From Acholoe squamosa (Eukaryota > Annelida > Polychaeta > Phyllodocida > Polynoidae), in the NCBI GenBank assembly GCA_949317995.1, contig OX439041.1, forward strand, positions 8,258,001-8,322,000: 64,000 nucleotides of DNA. The letters are read 5' to 3'. The notes beneath the pieces were generated by a model. It made no database searches, was not told the origin of the DNA, and saw nothing but the letters and a program-made list of their open reading frames with translations. Position numbers and translations under genes: made by a program. Every line of letters starts with the position of its first letter. The stretch's first letter is position 1. Of the stretch, positions 20,234 through 30,437 are shown piece by piece.

Positions 20234-22225
20234 TATCAGGCCTTAGTGGATTCTGATTCAGGGGTCAGTGTCTCCGAGGAGTTTGGCATAGATGGTGGAA
20301 TTATAAAATCTTCCGATTCTGACAATACCAGTGATTCTGATAATACCAGTGAACTTGAATATAGTTTATTATGGGATGTCAACAAATTCGTAACTCCTTG
20401 TGGTTCAAATCATGTCAATTCTTCAGATTCATTACCAAAGACGGAAGACATTATATTAACTCCTACTATCTACACTTCCAGAATTGTCGATGGTGTTGAA
20501 TGGTTTAGACCTTGTCCTTTGGATTGTGATTCCGTTCATGTCTTAGATGGCATGTGCCTCCAACTCAACCCACACGCCTTCTTTGATGAATGCATGGGGT
20601 TTGAGGAAGTTGATGGTAACTATGCTTATATCCTAGACGGTGTTCGTAACGGATTCAAAATCGTTGATGTGGATTATGATGGTTCTTATTTTCAAAAAAA
20701 TTACCATTCCATAATCAAAGAAGGTGTAAAATGCCAAATGGACGATCTGGTAAGGAAGGAGTTAATTGATGGTAAAGTCAAAAGGGTTCTTAGTAGACCC
20801 CAGTGTGTACATTCACTGGGGGCTATTTTAAAACCAGACGGCAGCTTAAGACCCATAACAGATTGCAGCCGTGGTGATCCCGATGATAATCTTAAAAGTA
20901 TTAATGACTTTATGTACACAACTTGCCAACCGTTTCATTATACTCAAGTAGATAGTGTTACTGATGTCATACATGAGGGCTCGTTTTTATGTGTATTGGA
21001 CATCCAATCTGCTTATCGCAGTGTGGCTGTTCATCCGGACGATCGTTCCAAGCAAGGTTTTGTCTGGAGTCTGGACGGTGCACCAGAATATTTCGAAGAT
21101 CAAGCCTTATCGTTTGGTCTTAGATGTGCACCATTTATCTTTACTCAACTAACCGAGTTTGTCATCCGGTGTATGAATCGTAGAGGTATTTTCAATGTTT
21201 TCGGTTACCTGGATGACTTTGTCATTGTGGCTGACAACTACGAGGAGTGTGCGAGGCGTCAGGCGATATTGGTAGATCTGCTCCGACGTCTCGGTTTCCA
21301 TATTGCATGGAAAAAAATCTTAACCCCTGCTACCAAAGTCCAGTATTTGGGTCTGGTAATTGACACAGTGAAAATGGAAATCAGCTTACCCCCACAAAAG
21401 TTAGACAACTTATTGGTACTGATCGACAAGTTCTTGGGTAAAACTGTTGCTACCAAAAAAGAATTACAAGAACTGTGTGGTCATTTGGCACACGCTAGTA
21501 GAGTTATTCGGGGAGGCAGAACATTTTCACGTAGAGTCATTAACCTACTCAAATACATGGCCGACAGTGTCACGGTGGTCAAACTACCTGATTGGTTTAT
21601 GGATGACATCCGCTGGTGGAAAAGGTTCAGTTATGTATTCAATGGTTCTGCAAAAATCCTACGTACCTTTGATTATCATCCTATCGTAGACACTGACTCA
21701 TCACTAACTGGTTTTGGCTCATGTTATAATGGTGATTGGTTAGTAGGTGCATGGAAATTACCTGCCTACAATCAGTTGTATAATCGCTTTCCATTATATC
21801 ATACTGTTAAACCCCCTTGTGAATATGATGAGACAGCTGACATTAACCTACTGGAAGTCTGGCCAGTGGTTGCCGCAGCGCAACGTTGGGGAAATGATTG
21901 GTCGGATACAAAAGTTGTAGTCAGAACCGACAATACCCAAGTCCAACGCATGATAAATACTGGCAGATCGCGGAGTGTTCGCTGTATGTGGTGGATAAGA
22001 GAATTATTTTGGTTATCAGTTGTACATAATTTTCATATTGTTGCTACTCGCGTTAAATCTAAAGACAATATTGTTCCTGACTTTTTGTCGCGCTGTACGG
22101 ATAAAAGGTGTGCAAAAGGATTGCCTTCATTTCTGATAAATGACTTCTGCTGCAGGGGATGTCTTGACTCACAAACTACGGAACTACCAGTCACAGTGGA
22201 TGGCTGGAGCCACGGAGCGTACTAG
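20234..22225 (+). CDS. pol: Ngaro reverse transcriptase-RNase H
   Basis: In the same frame as gag directly after its TGA (20231-20233); the first in-frame start-like codon is only a GTG at 20246, so expression probably depends on the gag frame. Numbering from that GTG, a reverse transcriptase domain spans about 150-400 with LDIQSAY (catalytic D252) and GYLDDF (D323-D324). RNase H follows (about 470-625) with acidic residues in DTDSSLTGFG, LLEVWPV and RTDNTQ and the closing VPDFLSR. No aspartic protease is evident, as is normal for YR retroelements. The end overlaps the YR gene by 86 bases in another frame. Confidence 0.9.
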   Translation, partial: YQALVDSDSGVSVSEEFGIDGGIIKSSDSDNTSDSDNTSELEYSLLWDVNKFVTPCGSNHVNSSDSLPKTEDIILTPTIYTSRIVDGVEWFRPCPLDCDSVHVLDGMCLQLNPHAFFDECMGFEEVDGNYAYILDGVRNGFKIVDVDYDGSYFQKNYHSIIKEGVKCQMDDLVRKELIDGKVKRVLSRPQCVHSLGAILKPDGSLRPITDCSRGDPDDNLKSINDFMYTTCQPFHYTQVDSVTDVIHEGSFLCVLDIQSAYRSVAVHPDDRSKQGFVWSLDGAPEYFEDQALSFGLRCAPFIFTQLTEFVIRCMNRRGIFNVFGYLDDFVIVADNYEECARRQAILVDLLRRLGFHIAWKKILTPATKVQYLGLVIDTVKMEISLPPQKLDNLLVLIDKFLGKTVATKKELQELCGHLAHASRVIRGGRTFSRRVINLLKYMADSVTVVKLPDWFMDDIRWWKRFSYVFNGSAKILRTFDYHPIVDTDSSLTGFGSCYNGDWLVGAWKLPAYNQLYNRFPLYHTVKPPCEYDETADINLLEVWPVVAAAQRWGNDWSDTKVVVRTDNTQVQRMINTGRSRSVRCMWWIRELFWLSVVHNFHIVATRVKSKDNIVPDFLSRCTDKRCAKGLPSFLINDFCCRGCLDSQTTELPVTVDGWSHGAY

Positions 22226-23099
22226 AAAGAGCCAATGGAACTCTTATTTGGAATTTTGCATATTATATGGTGTGCTTGTTCCATTCCCCGCTAGTATAGA
22301 AGTTGTGTTGTTATATGTTACACACTTGGCTGAGAGACTGCGCTACAGCTCTATTAAACAGTACCTAGGAGGACTTTGGGTGTTGCACAAGGTCCTAGGT
22401 TATTCACATGTCAACCCTAATACATTTGAACTCTACATCACTATGAGAGGTATCCGAAGGACCCTAGGTGATCATGTGGACCAGGCGCGACCAGAGTCAG
22501 TGCAGGACTTAAAGCATATTTATAAACTATTGGATATGTCATGTTCTGAAGATGTGGCATTTTGGATCACTGTTATCATGTGCTTCAGAGGCTTATTACG
22601 TAAGTCCAATGTGGTTGAACAAGGACTGGCAGTCTGCTTGTCAGATTTGACCTGGGAAGTCTGGGGGGTCTCCGTCAGACTTCGCCGTACAAAGACTATT
22701 TCATTTAAGGAGCGGGTCTTGTTCATACCCTTCACATTCATCTATGACTCTATCTTCTGCCTTCATCATTACCTGACCTTGCTGTTATCTATGGTGAACT
22801 ACCCATCCAGTGACTCACAAGTAGTGTCGTACATGAAAAATGGCCAATGGTGTCGTGGCAGTTACTCATGGTACTTAGGCAAATTGCACAAGTTGTGTGC
22901 CAAGTCAGGCATCGATAAGTTGTCTTCACACTCGTTACGAAGAGGAGGTGCATCAGCCTTGGCAGATGCAGGGTTCAGTCTATTGGACATCAAGAACATT
23001 GGTGACTGGAAATCATTGAGTGTGTTGCATTATTTGACAAAATCCAAACAAGCTCGTGTCGATCTTGATCGGCGTATGGTCAGCGCCTTATTCGTGTAA
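22140..23099 (+). CDS. Ngaro tyrosine recombinase
   Basis: 319-residue site-specific recombinase of the phage-integrase fold that inserts the circular cDNA. ATG at 22140 overlaps the end of pol, the usual arrangement in these elements. An N-terminal SAM-like DNA-binding part (about 15-110) is followed by the catalytic domain with R150 (CFRGLLRKSN), a likely K185, the H264-x-x-R267 box (SHSLRRGG), W290 in the His/Trp position and the nucleophile Y298 (LHYLTKSK). All catalytic positions are filled. The stop at 23097-23099 lies 60 bases before B1. Confidence 0.93.
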   Translation: MTSAAGDVLTHKLRNYQSQWMAGATERTRKSQWNSYLEFCILYGVLVPFPASIEVVLLYVTHLAERLRYSSIKQYLGGLWVLHKVLGYSHVNPNTFELYITMRGIRRTLGDHVDQARPESVQDLKHIYKLLDMSCSEDVAFWITVIMCFRGLLRKSNVVEQGLAVCLSDLTWEVWGVSVRLRRTKTISFKERVLFIPFTFIYDSIFCLHHYLTLLLSMVNYPSSDSQVVSYMKNGQWCRGSYSWYLGKLHKLCAKSGIDKLSSHSLRRGGASALADAGFSLLDIKNIGDWKSLSVLHYLTKSKQARVDLDRRMVSALFV

Positions 23100-23159
23100 A
23101 ATCTGGTTATGTATTTTTGTTGTTTTTTTTTGTTTGTTCTCCATTCTGTTTGGCGTGTT

Positions 23160-23242
23160 GGCCTGGTTATGTATGTTTATTGGCCAGGTCCAATAAAATA
23201 TTCGCCCAAACTAGATTGGAGTTGTCGTACGTCTATTTATAA
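23160..23242 (+). repeat. Ngaro split direct repeat B1
   Basis: 83 bases from GGCCTGGTTATGTATG to GTCTATTTATAA, identical to B2 (23445-23527). Contains AATAAA at 23192-23197, a likely polyadenylation signal for the element transcript. Confidence 0.93.
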
Positions 23243-23426
23243 GCTACTTATATGCGCGCATATAAGTGGTGATAAATGGGCAGTAGCAGTTCCCAAATGT
23301 ATTACCAGATGTCACCACTTCCACTCACCTGTTATGTAACAGGTTCCTTCACTGGTGGCCTTGTAGTCGGCCATATTGCCTAGCCCCAGGAAGGACCACC
23401 GGTCTCACATTGGAGATTTTTTTTCT
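23243..23426 (+). repeat. Ngaro split direct repeat A2
   Basis: Second copy of the 184-base A repeat, abutting B1 directly. In Ngaro replication the B1-A2 junction templates joining of the cDNA ends. Here the B1-A2 junction (TTTATAA then GCTACT) shares ATAA with the left boundary of A1. Confidence 0.93.
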
Positions 23427-23444
23427 TTCTTCTTGTGTTACTTA

Positions 23445-23527
23445 GGCCTGGTTATGTATGTTTATTGGCCAGGTCCAATAAAATATTCGCCCAAACTAGA
23501 TTGGAGTTGTCGTACGTCTATTTATAA
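23445..23527 (+). repeat. Ngaro split direct repeat B2 (right end)
   Basis: Copy of B1, separated from A2 by 18 bases (23427-23444). The element ends in TATAA, followed by gggtaggatagg, which belongs to the host array. A second AATAAA lies at 23477-23482. Confidence 0.93.
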
Positions 23528-24475
23528 GGGTAGGATAGGTCAAATTAGGTCAAATATGCTGGAAAAATATGTCAAATTGGTGAAAAGCAGGTCAAATAGG
23601 GTAGGATAGGACAAATTAGAGTAAATATGGCGAAATTAGGTCAAATTGGTCAAAAGTAGATAAATAATGTCAGGATAGTTGAAATTACTCAAATAGTGTG
23701 AAAATAGGTCTAATTGGTAAAAAGTCAATAAGGGTAGGATAGGTCAAATTAGGTCAAATATGGTGAAAACCAGTCAAATTGGTCAGAAATAGGTTGATAA
23801 GGTCAAAGTAAATCAAATTAGATCAAACATGGTGAAAATAGGTCAATTTGGTCAAAAGTAGGTCAATTAGGTCAGGATGGGTCAATTAAGGTCATATATT
23901 GTGAAAACAGGTCATATTGATCAAAAGTAGGTCAATTAGGTCCAATAAGGTCAGGATAGATCAAATATGGTTGAAATAGATCAAATTGGTCAAAAGTAGG
24001 TCAATTTTGTCAAAATGTAGGGTATGATAGGTGAAGTAAGGTCAAATATGCTGGAAATAGGTAAAAGTCAAAATTTGTCAAAATAAGGTCGACTATGACT
24101 ATTTTTGACCAATCTGACCTACATTGACTTATCCTTACCTACTCTGACATAATTCGACCTTAATTGACCTACTTTTGACCAATTTGACTCATTTGAACCC
24201 ACTTGGACCTAATTTTGGCCAATGTGATCTATTCTTACCACCGTGGACCTAATTTGATAGAATTTGACCTGATTGACCCACTTTCAACCAATTTGACATA
24301 ATTTTTCCTAGTCTGACCTAATTTCATTCAATTTTACCTACTTGGAACCAATTTGACCTATTTCGACAAATTTTAACTATCTTGACTGCTTATGACCTAG
24401 TTTCACGCAACTTTCCCAATTTGCCCATTTTTGACTTATATGACCTTTTTCATCCAGAATTTATCCAGATCACTC
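23528..24475. repeat. AGGTCA-rich tandem array, right segment with inversion
   Basis: 23528-24085 continues the left array in the same orientation (AGGTCAAATTAGGTCAAATA). From about 24095 the repeats are in the opposite orientation (TTTGACCTAATTTGACC). The switch at AAGGTCGACTATGAC (about 24085-24100) marks the centre of symmetry of the foldback element. Confidence 0.9.
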
Positions 24476-25267
24476 TTTTGCTACTAGGTATGGGAACCGG
24501 TAGCTACTCTATATCGGAACCAGCAGCTACTGGATATGGGAACAAGTAGCTACTGTATGGGAACCAACATCTACTGTTTTCAGAATTAGCAGCTACCTGA
24601 TGTGGGAACCAGCAGGCACTCTATTTGGGAACCAGCAGGTAGTGAGTGCAGGAACCAGCACCTAATGGATGTGGGAACCACTACCAGTTACTATATGTGA
24701 AAGCCAGCAGGTAATGGGTACAAGAACCAGCAAGGGTGTGGGATCCAGCAACTACTTGGGTTAGGAAGCAGTTTATATGGGAACCAGCAGCTACCTGATG
24801 TGGGAAGCAGTAGCTACTGTATGTGGGAACCAGCATGTACTGGGTACAGGAAACAGCAACTAATGTGTATAGGAATACCAAGTGCTGGGTGTGGGAACCA
24901 GCAGCTACTTGGTATGGGATCCAATATCAGTAGCTGATTGGTGTGGAAACACCAGTTACAGTGGGTGGGAACCACCAGTTATGGGATGCTGGAACCAGCA
25001 GCTACTTGGTATGGAACCATCAGTTATTGTGTGAGGGAACCAATAGCTACCCAGTAGTTGCTGGTATAGACATATAGAAAGACATAGAGTGTACCATGCA
25101 AAGCCAAAAGATACCTGTCACAAGTGGGTTTGCATTCATGAGTTGACACCTTGACAGCTTGACAGCAATGAAATGAAATTGACTTTGAACATTGATTTTG
25201 CTTTTGGACTTTTTTTGTGAAAGTCAACTCTTTGCTCCAACTTCAATTTGACCCTTGTGGGCCACTG
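24476..25267 (-). repeat. Right inverted-repeat arm
   Basis: Reverse complement of the left arm (17069-17750): repeated GGGAACCAGCAGCTACT phrases, the stretch with tatagacatatagaaagac, and the terminal GACCCTTGTGGGCCACTG. It is somewhat longer than the left arm because of extra repeat units. Confidence 0.88.
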
Positions 25268-25269
25268 TA

Positions 25270-26620
25270 CCCACCTCCTTCTGTGTCCACACCCACCTCC
25301 CTTTATGTCCACACCCATTTTCCTCTGTGTCTACACCCACCTCCCTCTGTATCCACACCCATCTCCCTCTGTGTCTATACCTGCCCTCCCTCTATCTTCC
25401 TGCCCATCCCCACTATGTCCACACCCAAAGCTCTCTGTGTCCACACCCACCTCCCTCTGTGTCCACTCTTATGTCCCTCTATGTTCACACCCACCTCCCT
25501 CTATGTTCACACCCACCTCCCTCTATGTCCACACCCACCTCCTCCTATGTCCACACCCACTTACCTCTTTGTCCACACTCACTTACATCTTTGTCCACAA
25601 CCACTGACCTCTTTGTTCACACACACCTCACTCTTTGTACACACCAAACTCCCTCTATTTCAACACCCACCTCCCTCTATGTCCACACCCACCTCCTTCT
25701 GTGTCCACACCCCACCTCCCTCTATGTCCACACCCATCTCCCTCTGTGTCCACTCTCACCTGCCTCTGTGTCCACACCCACCTTCCTCTATGTCCACACC
25801 CACTTACCTCTTTGTCCACACCCACTTACCTTTTAGTCCACACCCACTCACCTCTATGTCCACACCCACCTCCCTCCATTTCCACATCCACCTCCCTCTG
25901 TGTCCACACCACCTCACTCTTTCTCCACTCTCACCTCCCTCTATGCCCACCCTCACATCCCTCTGTGTTCACACTCACATCCCTTTGTGTCCACTCTCAT
26001 CTCCCTCTATGTCCACATCCATTTGCCTCTTTGTCCACACCCACCTCCCTCTGTGTCCACATCCACCTTCCTCTATGTCAGCACCCACCTCACTCTGTGT
26101 TCACACCCACCTCCCCTATGTCCACGGCCACCTCCCTCATTATCCACACCCACCTCCCTCTATGTCAACACTCAATTCCCTCTTTGTTCACACCCACCTC
26201 CCTCTGTGTTTACACCCACCTCCCTCTGGGTCCACACCCACCTCCCTCTATGTCCACACCCGCCTTCCCTTTGGGTCTACCCAAATCCTATGTCAGCACC
26301 CACCTCACTCTGTGTTCACACCCACCTCCTCTATGTCCACGGCCACCTCCCTCATTATCCACACCCACCTCCCTCTATGTCAACACTCAATTCCCTCTTT
26401 GTTCACACCCACCTCCCTCTGTGTTTACACCCACCTCCCTCTGGGTCCACACCCACCTCCCTCCGTGTCCACACCCACCTCCCTCTATCTTCCTACACAT
26501 CCCCATTATGTCCACAACCACCTCCCTCAGTGTCCACACCCACCTCCCCCTGTGTCCACTCTCACCTCCCTCTATGTCCAAACCCAGCTCCCTCTACGTC
26601 CACACCTACCTCCTTCTGTT
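25270..26620. repeat. 22-bp minisatellite, right part
   Basis: About 60 units like CCACACCCACCTCCCTCTAT plus GT. All three plus frames stay open because the unit lacks stops, giving overlapping proteins with a 22-residue period; these are not genes. A segment of about 200 bases is duplicated inside (about 26085-26240 resembles 26295-26450). Confidence 0.95.
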
Positions 26621-27488
26621 TGGTTTGGCATAACCTAGTGAGTAATAGATATACCATTTGTCTTTATAGTTGAAGTTGGACCAATGAAGACCTGGAGGCA
26701 ACATCCTACTAAGGGGTTCAAGAGGACAACACGTTCTACTCCATATGATTTTTTCAAAATTTTCAAAGGTTCTCTAAAATTGTTATTTGACATGTATGCA
26801 CATATTTGCCAATGATTTTTTGTGATATCCCAAGCAGGAAATGAACATTTCTAACACCCACCAGTGAAAACCCAGCAAAGAATAATTGCTTTTCAGTGAC
26901 CATGATCACTAAATGGTTGATAGTATGGAGAAACAATGAATTTCTGCAACATGCTTGGCAAAGTCCTAGATTTTTTTTTGGTTTTTGTGGCCCATAGCCT
27001 TTAACCATTACAGCTATGTAATAATGCTATCCGTAGTAACAAGCACATCTAACAAACTGTGAACAGGTCAGCTTGACTCGTACACCTGGCCTTCAGAACT
27101 GGTCATGTGACCATAGCACTGAGACACACAAAGAGGACCTGCCCTCCCCCCACTTGGCCCTTCATAGGATGTGTTACAGTTACTGAATCTTAATATTTAT
27201 AGGTCTTTTTGAGCAAACAAACCAATGCATTAAGTTGACCTTTGGGTAAGATGACTAGGATGCACTTACCTGAAAACTATACACACATTGCAATTAGAAC
27301 CTATCTAATATATTCTAATATATTGAGGAGCTTCTACTCATGGTGTAGTCACCTAACCATGTGTTGCCAATGTCTGCCTGCAGCTAACCACCCTGTGATA
27401 TCACAGAGGCCTAACTGTAACACACCCTAATGGTCACGACTTTGACAGCTCTCATACCCCCTCCTCAACAGTAGGGCCGCACACACCT

Positions 27489-28190
27489 CTTAACCCTTCA
27501 AGGGCCTCTGATGCATTAATGCATCATGTCCATTGGACATCATGATGCACCAATGTATGAAGTGCATATTAGGAGTTCAAAGTGACATGGCATTGGTTAA
27601 TTGGAGTCTTAGAATGGAAAACAAGCAAGTCATTCCCACATTAGGAGCCCAGTCACATAGTATTGTTATATTTGGAGCAGTTACTGCTACAAATACACAT
27701 GTTGCAGACTGGTAATACCTACACAGCCATTGTTCTGTTTACTGGTGTCTATTTTTACACATCCCATGTCACTTCAGGTACATACAGAGTGATTAGTGGT
27801 TTTGGGTTTTAGGTATTTAACACAAGGCGATCCTGGATAGTCATTGGTAGGTGTCACACACTGCTATTTTACAGGCTGGGTTTATATGTATACATGTTTA
27901 TTTTAGTAATTGTTAATGTGGGTTAGAGTTTTAGCACAAGGTGATCCTGGACAGTCAGCAGTACCAGGGTAGGCATCGCACACTGCTATGTACAGGCTGG
28001 TTCTTTATTTTAGTGGTTGGTAAGGTGGGATTAGAGTCTGCATGCTCTCCAACACTTAATTGGAGCATTATGCCGACCCTTTTGCAGTGTGTGTATCAAC
28101 TCATATGGTCGTCATGATGCATGAATGTAGCATCATGATGACCGATGGGCATGATGCATTAATGCATTAGTGGTCCTTCAAGGGATGTAA
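27489..28190. repeat. Palindromic non-autonomous element (~700 bp)
   Basis: The left end reads CCCTTCAAGGGCCTCTGATG and then CATTAATGCATCATG. The right end in reverse complement reads CCCTTGAAGGACCACTAATG and then the same CATTAATGCATCATG, giving about 55 bases of imperfect terminal inverted repeat, each arm itself containing palindromes. Flanking TTAA on the left hints at a TTAA-type target, but this is not certain. No ORF. Confidence 0.65.
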
Positions 28191-28584
28191 TGGTTGGTGA
28201 GTTGGGATGTAGTGGTTCAGGTTGGTGAGTTGATGCATTTGATGCATCAAAATTTATATGAGGCCAAACTATAGTCCATCCCTGATTACTTGTCACTTGT
28301 ACATATAATAACTGCAACCTATAGTCCATACTGAACACATGTAAACAGATTCATTTCCCTTGGACTATGGGCAGAAGGAGGGGTCAGCTAGTGCTGGAGG
28401 AATGGATAGGCTTGTAGCTTACTGCCGGTGGGGGACCCATTCATATTTTTGAGATACAGAACCTTTAATATTATATAGGATTATGCAGTAATTTGTCACA
28501 TTATTCCCCTTATTCATATCCAAAAGTTGACAGATTTTTTCATAACTTCCTGAGCACTTAGATTTTAAGCATATCTTTGTAATG

Positions 28585-28700
28585 AATGAAGTATCAACAT
28601 ATAGTCCAAGTGGTAACACATTTGACTCTATATCAAGAGATCTTGGGTTCTATTTTATGCCAGGGAATGTAAGAACATCTGTGAGCCAGCAAGCAGAAAT
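28585..28700 (+). repeat. Possible tRNA-derived SINE head
   Basis: TAGTCCAAGTGGTAACAC resembles a tRNA D-arm (A box) and GATCTTGGGTTCTATTTT a T-arm (B box), spaced as in tRNA, with an anticodon-arm-like TTTGACTCTATATCAA between. It does not fold as a functional tRNA by eye. The sequence after about 28665 is unrelated. Confidence 0.4.
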
Positions 28701-30072
28701 GAGGGTTCCTGCAGGATTTAGTACCTGTTTTAGCCACCAGGGGGCACTACTATGGGCTAGAATAGGAAAAATATGCCTAAAACTGCTAAAGGCAACTTTT
28801 TTATGGACAATCCAATGATTTTTTATAAAACATTCTATTTTTGGGGGAAAGGGTCCATATTTGGCATTAAAAAGAATGTTTTTGGGCCAAAATAGGCATT
28901 TTTGTTGATTTCTGTTGCCATGGAAACATTATTTTCATTCTAAATAAGAAAATCGATGATCCCATTTGAAGGAACATTTCATAAGGTCCACTATGGTGTA
29001 AACAGTATGAAAATACCATTTCTACATAGAAAGTTATGGGCAAAAGAATGAAAATTTATGCTTATTTAGCTAATTAGCATAAATTATGCTAATTACAGAT
29101 GTATCTCATGACCAATTGGACTTATGGCTAATTGACATTCACAAAATGGTCATACCTACCCATATTTAGCAAGCCATTCCTCCAAAACTAACAGGAGTAT
29201 CTTCTCATGCAATATATCACTGTAAAGCTAGTGATCTGAATTTTAAAGTTGACTTCTAGCATGGAGCACCCTTTCTCCTTGCCTCTACACATCTATACAA
29301 ATATTTTGGGCACATTTCGATTTTCTTTTTTTTAATTTGGCTACCACAAAACGTTTTTTAATGTTTGTCAACATTTTTTCATCATCCAATTGATGTTTCT
29401 GGGACAAACCCCCTCTCTATCAAACGGTTTTTACTAACCCTGTTATTAAGCTATACTATCATAGAATGTGTTTGTCTGAAATATAGACAGATTGCAACCC
29501 CTCTTTTCCCTCTCCTGCAAAACTTGAAATATGCAGATACAACCTTGTTGCACTGAGGCAATGACATATGGATGAAAATCAATATGAAAAGCAAATGCTG
29601 CCATTCACTGTTAGTATCAAAGACACACAAAAACAATCTATTATCCAATAATTTGTAATACACTAATGAGGTTTATTATATAGAAGTCATTCTACCCAAT
29701 TTACAAATTGATATTCATGTAGTAGATTAATTTGTTATCGTTCCATAATAAAACTGATTTAAACTAAAACTTTCCCAAAAATATGATTTAGATAAGTGGA
29801 ATTTTTATCAGTGGTCTCATGCATTGGTCATTTGAATTTGTGTAGAAAAGTAATTTTTGTTTAATTTAAATTTATTTTGAATACTTTGCAAATTTTGAGG
29901 GGCCCAGATAAACTTCCTTTATAATTGAGGCTGGTGCCCCTTTTTCTATGCCCCTGATTCATGTTCCACTTGAAATAACTACTACCCAAACATTCACTTT
30001 AACTCACGGGCATGTACTTTTGTTTCCTTTATGCAGGTAGTCAACTGCAACACAGGAGCTTGATGAAATCTG

Positions 30073-30437
30073 TGTAATGGTTCGTATTGACTTATATGTT
30101 GGGTGGCTCTTTGGCTCGCTTACCACTAGAAATACCAACACAACACGAGCAGTTCGGGTTGGGCAAAGCCCCAGAAACCCCTACCTCTCGGGTAGGACTT
30201 TATTCCACTCTAGTCTACAGGTTAAACTGCGCGTCTGGACTGGACTAGATCCAGTCACCTTCTGCCGCTCGTCCGGCTCCTTAGTAGGAGCTGGACGCGA
30301 GGCATGGTGCCGCCCCCTCTTGTACCAACGGGGTATCACAAAGCGACACCTAGCTGGCATAGAAGGAACAGGCACCACACGAACACGTCTCTCGGATGAA
30401 CGGCACTAATATATATACGACGATACCGGCCCCTACA
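30073..30437 (-). repeat. 3' LTR of the young gypsy element
   Basis: 365 bases, identical to the 5' LTR except at 30296 (C here, T at 42806). On the plus strand it reads TGTAATGG..CCCCTACA. Short ORFs in both strands of it are shadows. Confidence 0.97.

Larger units (their letters stand above)
18044..23527 (+). mobile_element. Ngaro-type tyrosine-recombinase retrotransposon
   Basis: Structure is A1 (18044-18227), gag, RT-RNase H and YR ORFs, B1 (23160-23242), A2 (23243-23426), B2 (23445-23527). This split-direct-repeat order is diagnostic of the Ngaro group of YR retroelements. A1/A2 (184 bases) and B1/B2 (83 bases) look identical. Flanks rejoin into an array unit that occurs uninterrupted at about 23701-23760, giving an in-window empty site. 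All three coding regions are open, so the copy may be recent and possibly complete, apart from an in-frame TGA between gag and pol. Confidence 0.93.
17069..25267. mobile_element. Long-terminal-inverted-repeat (foldback) element, TA target site
   Basis: The left end (17069) begins CAGTGGCCCACAAGGGTC and the right end (25267) is its exact inverted counterpart, each flanked by TA (17067-17068 and 25268-25269), as in Tc1/mariner-like insertions. Homology between the arms extends about 670 bases with indels. Inner parts carry tandem arrays in opposite orientations that meet near 24090. Without the nested Ngaro insertion the element is about 2.7 kb and encodes no transposase, so it is non-autonomous. 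Both flanks are the same-orientation 22-bp minisatellite, which identifies the target. Confidence 0.85.
26621..30068. other. Intergenic, repeat remnants, no gene seen
   Basis: Holds a palindromic element (27489-28190), a tandem duplication of about 120 bases within it (about 27808-28015, sharing the phrase GATCCTGGA and CACACTGCTAT) and a possible tRNA-derived SINE (28585-28700). Around 29041-29100 runs of TTAGCTAATTAGCATAAATT occur. No exon is supported. Confidence 0.5.

Noticed and set aside
20234-20300. Retropepsin-like LVDSDSG at the start of Ngaro pol
   Set aside because: The active-site triad needs hydrophobic residues directly before D-S/T-G, and no flap or second motif follows; YR retroelements normally lack a protease.
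25217-26673. Long His/Pro/Ser-rich ORFs in three overlapping plus frames
   Set aside because: They arise from a stop-free 22-bp minisatellite; the 22-residue period is the same in all frames, and no start, domain or bias favours one frame.
28585-28700. A functional tRNA gene
   Set aside because: The boxes are degenerate and the arms do not pair into a full cloverleaf by eye; a SINE remnant fits better.
30077-30409. 110-residue ORF repeated at 42539-42919
   Set aside because: It lies inside the two LTRs and repeats only because the LTRs are near-identical; no protein features.
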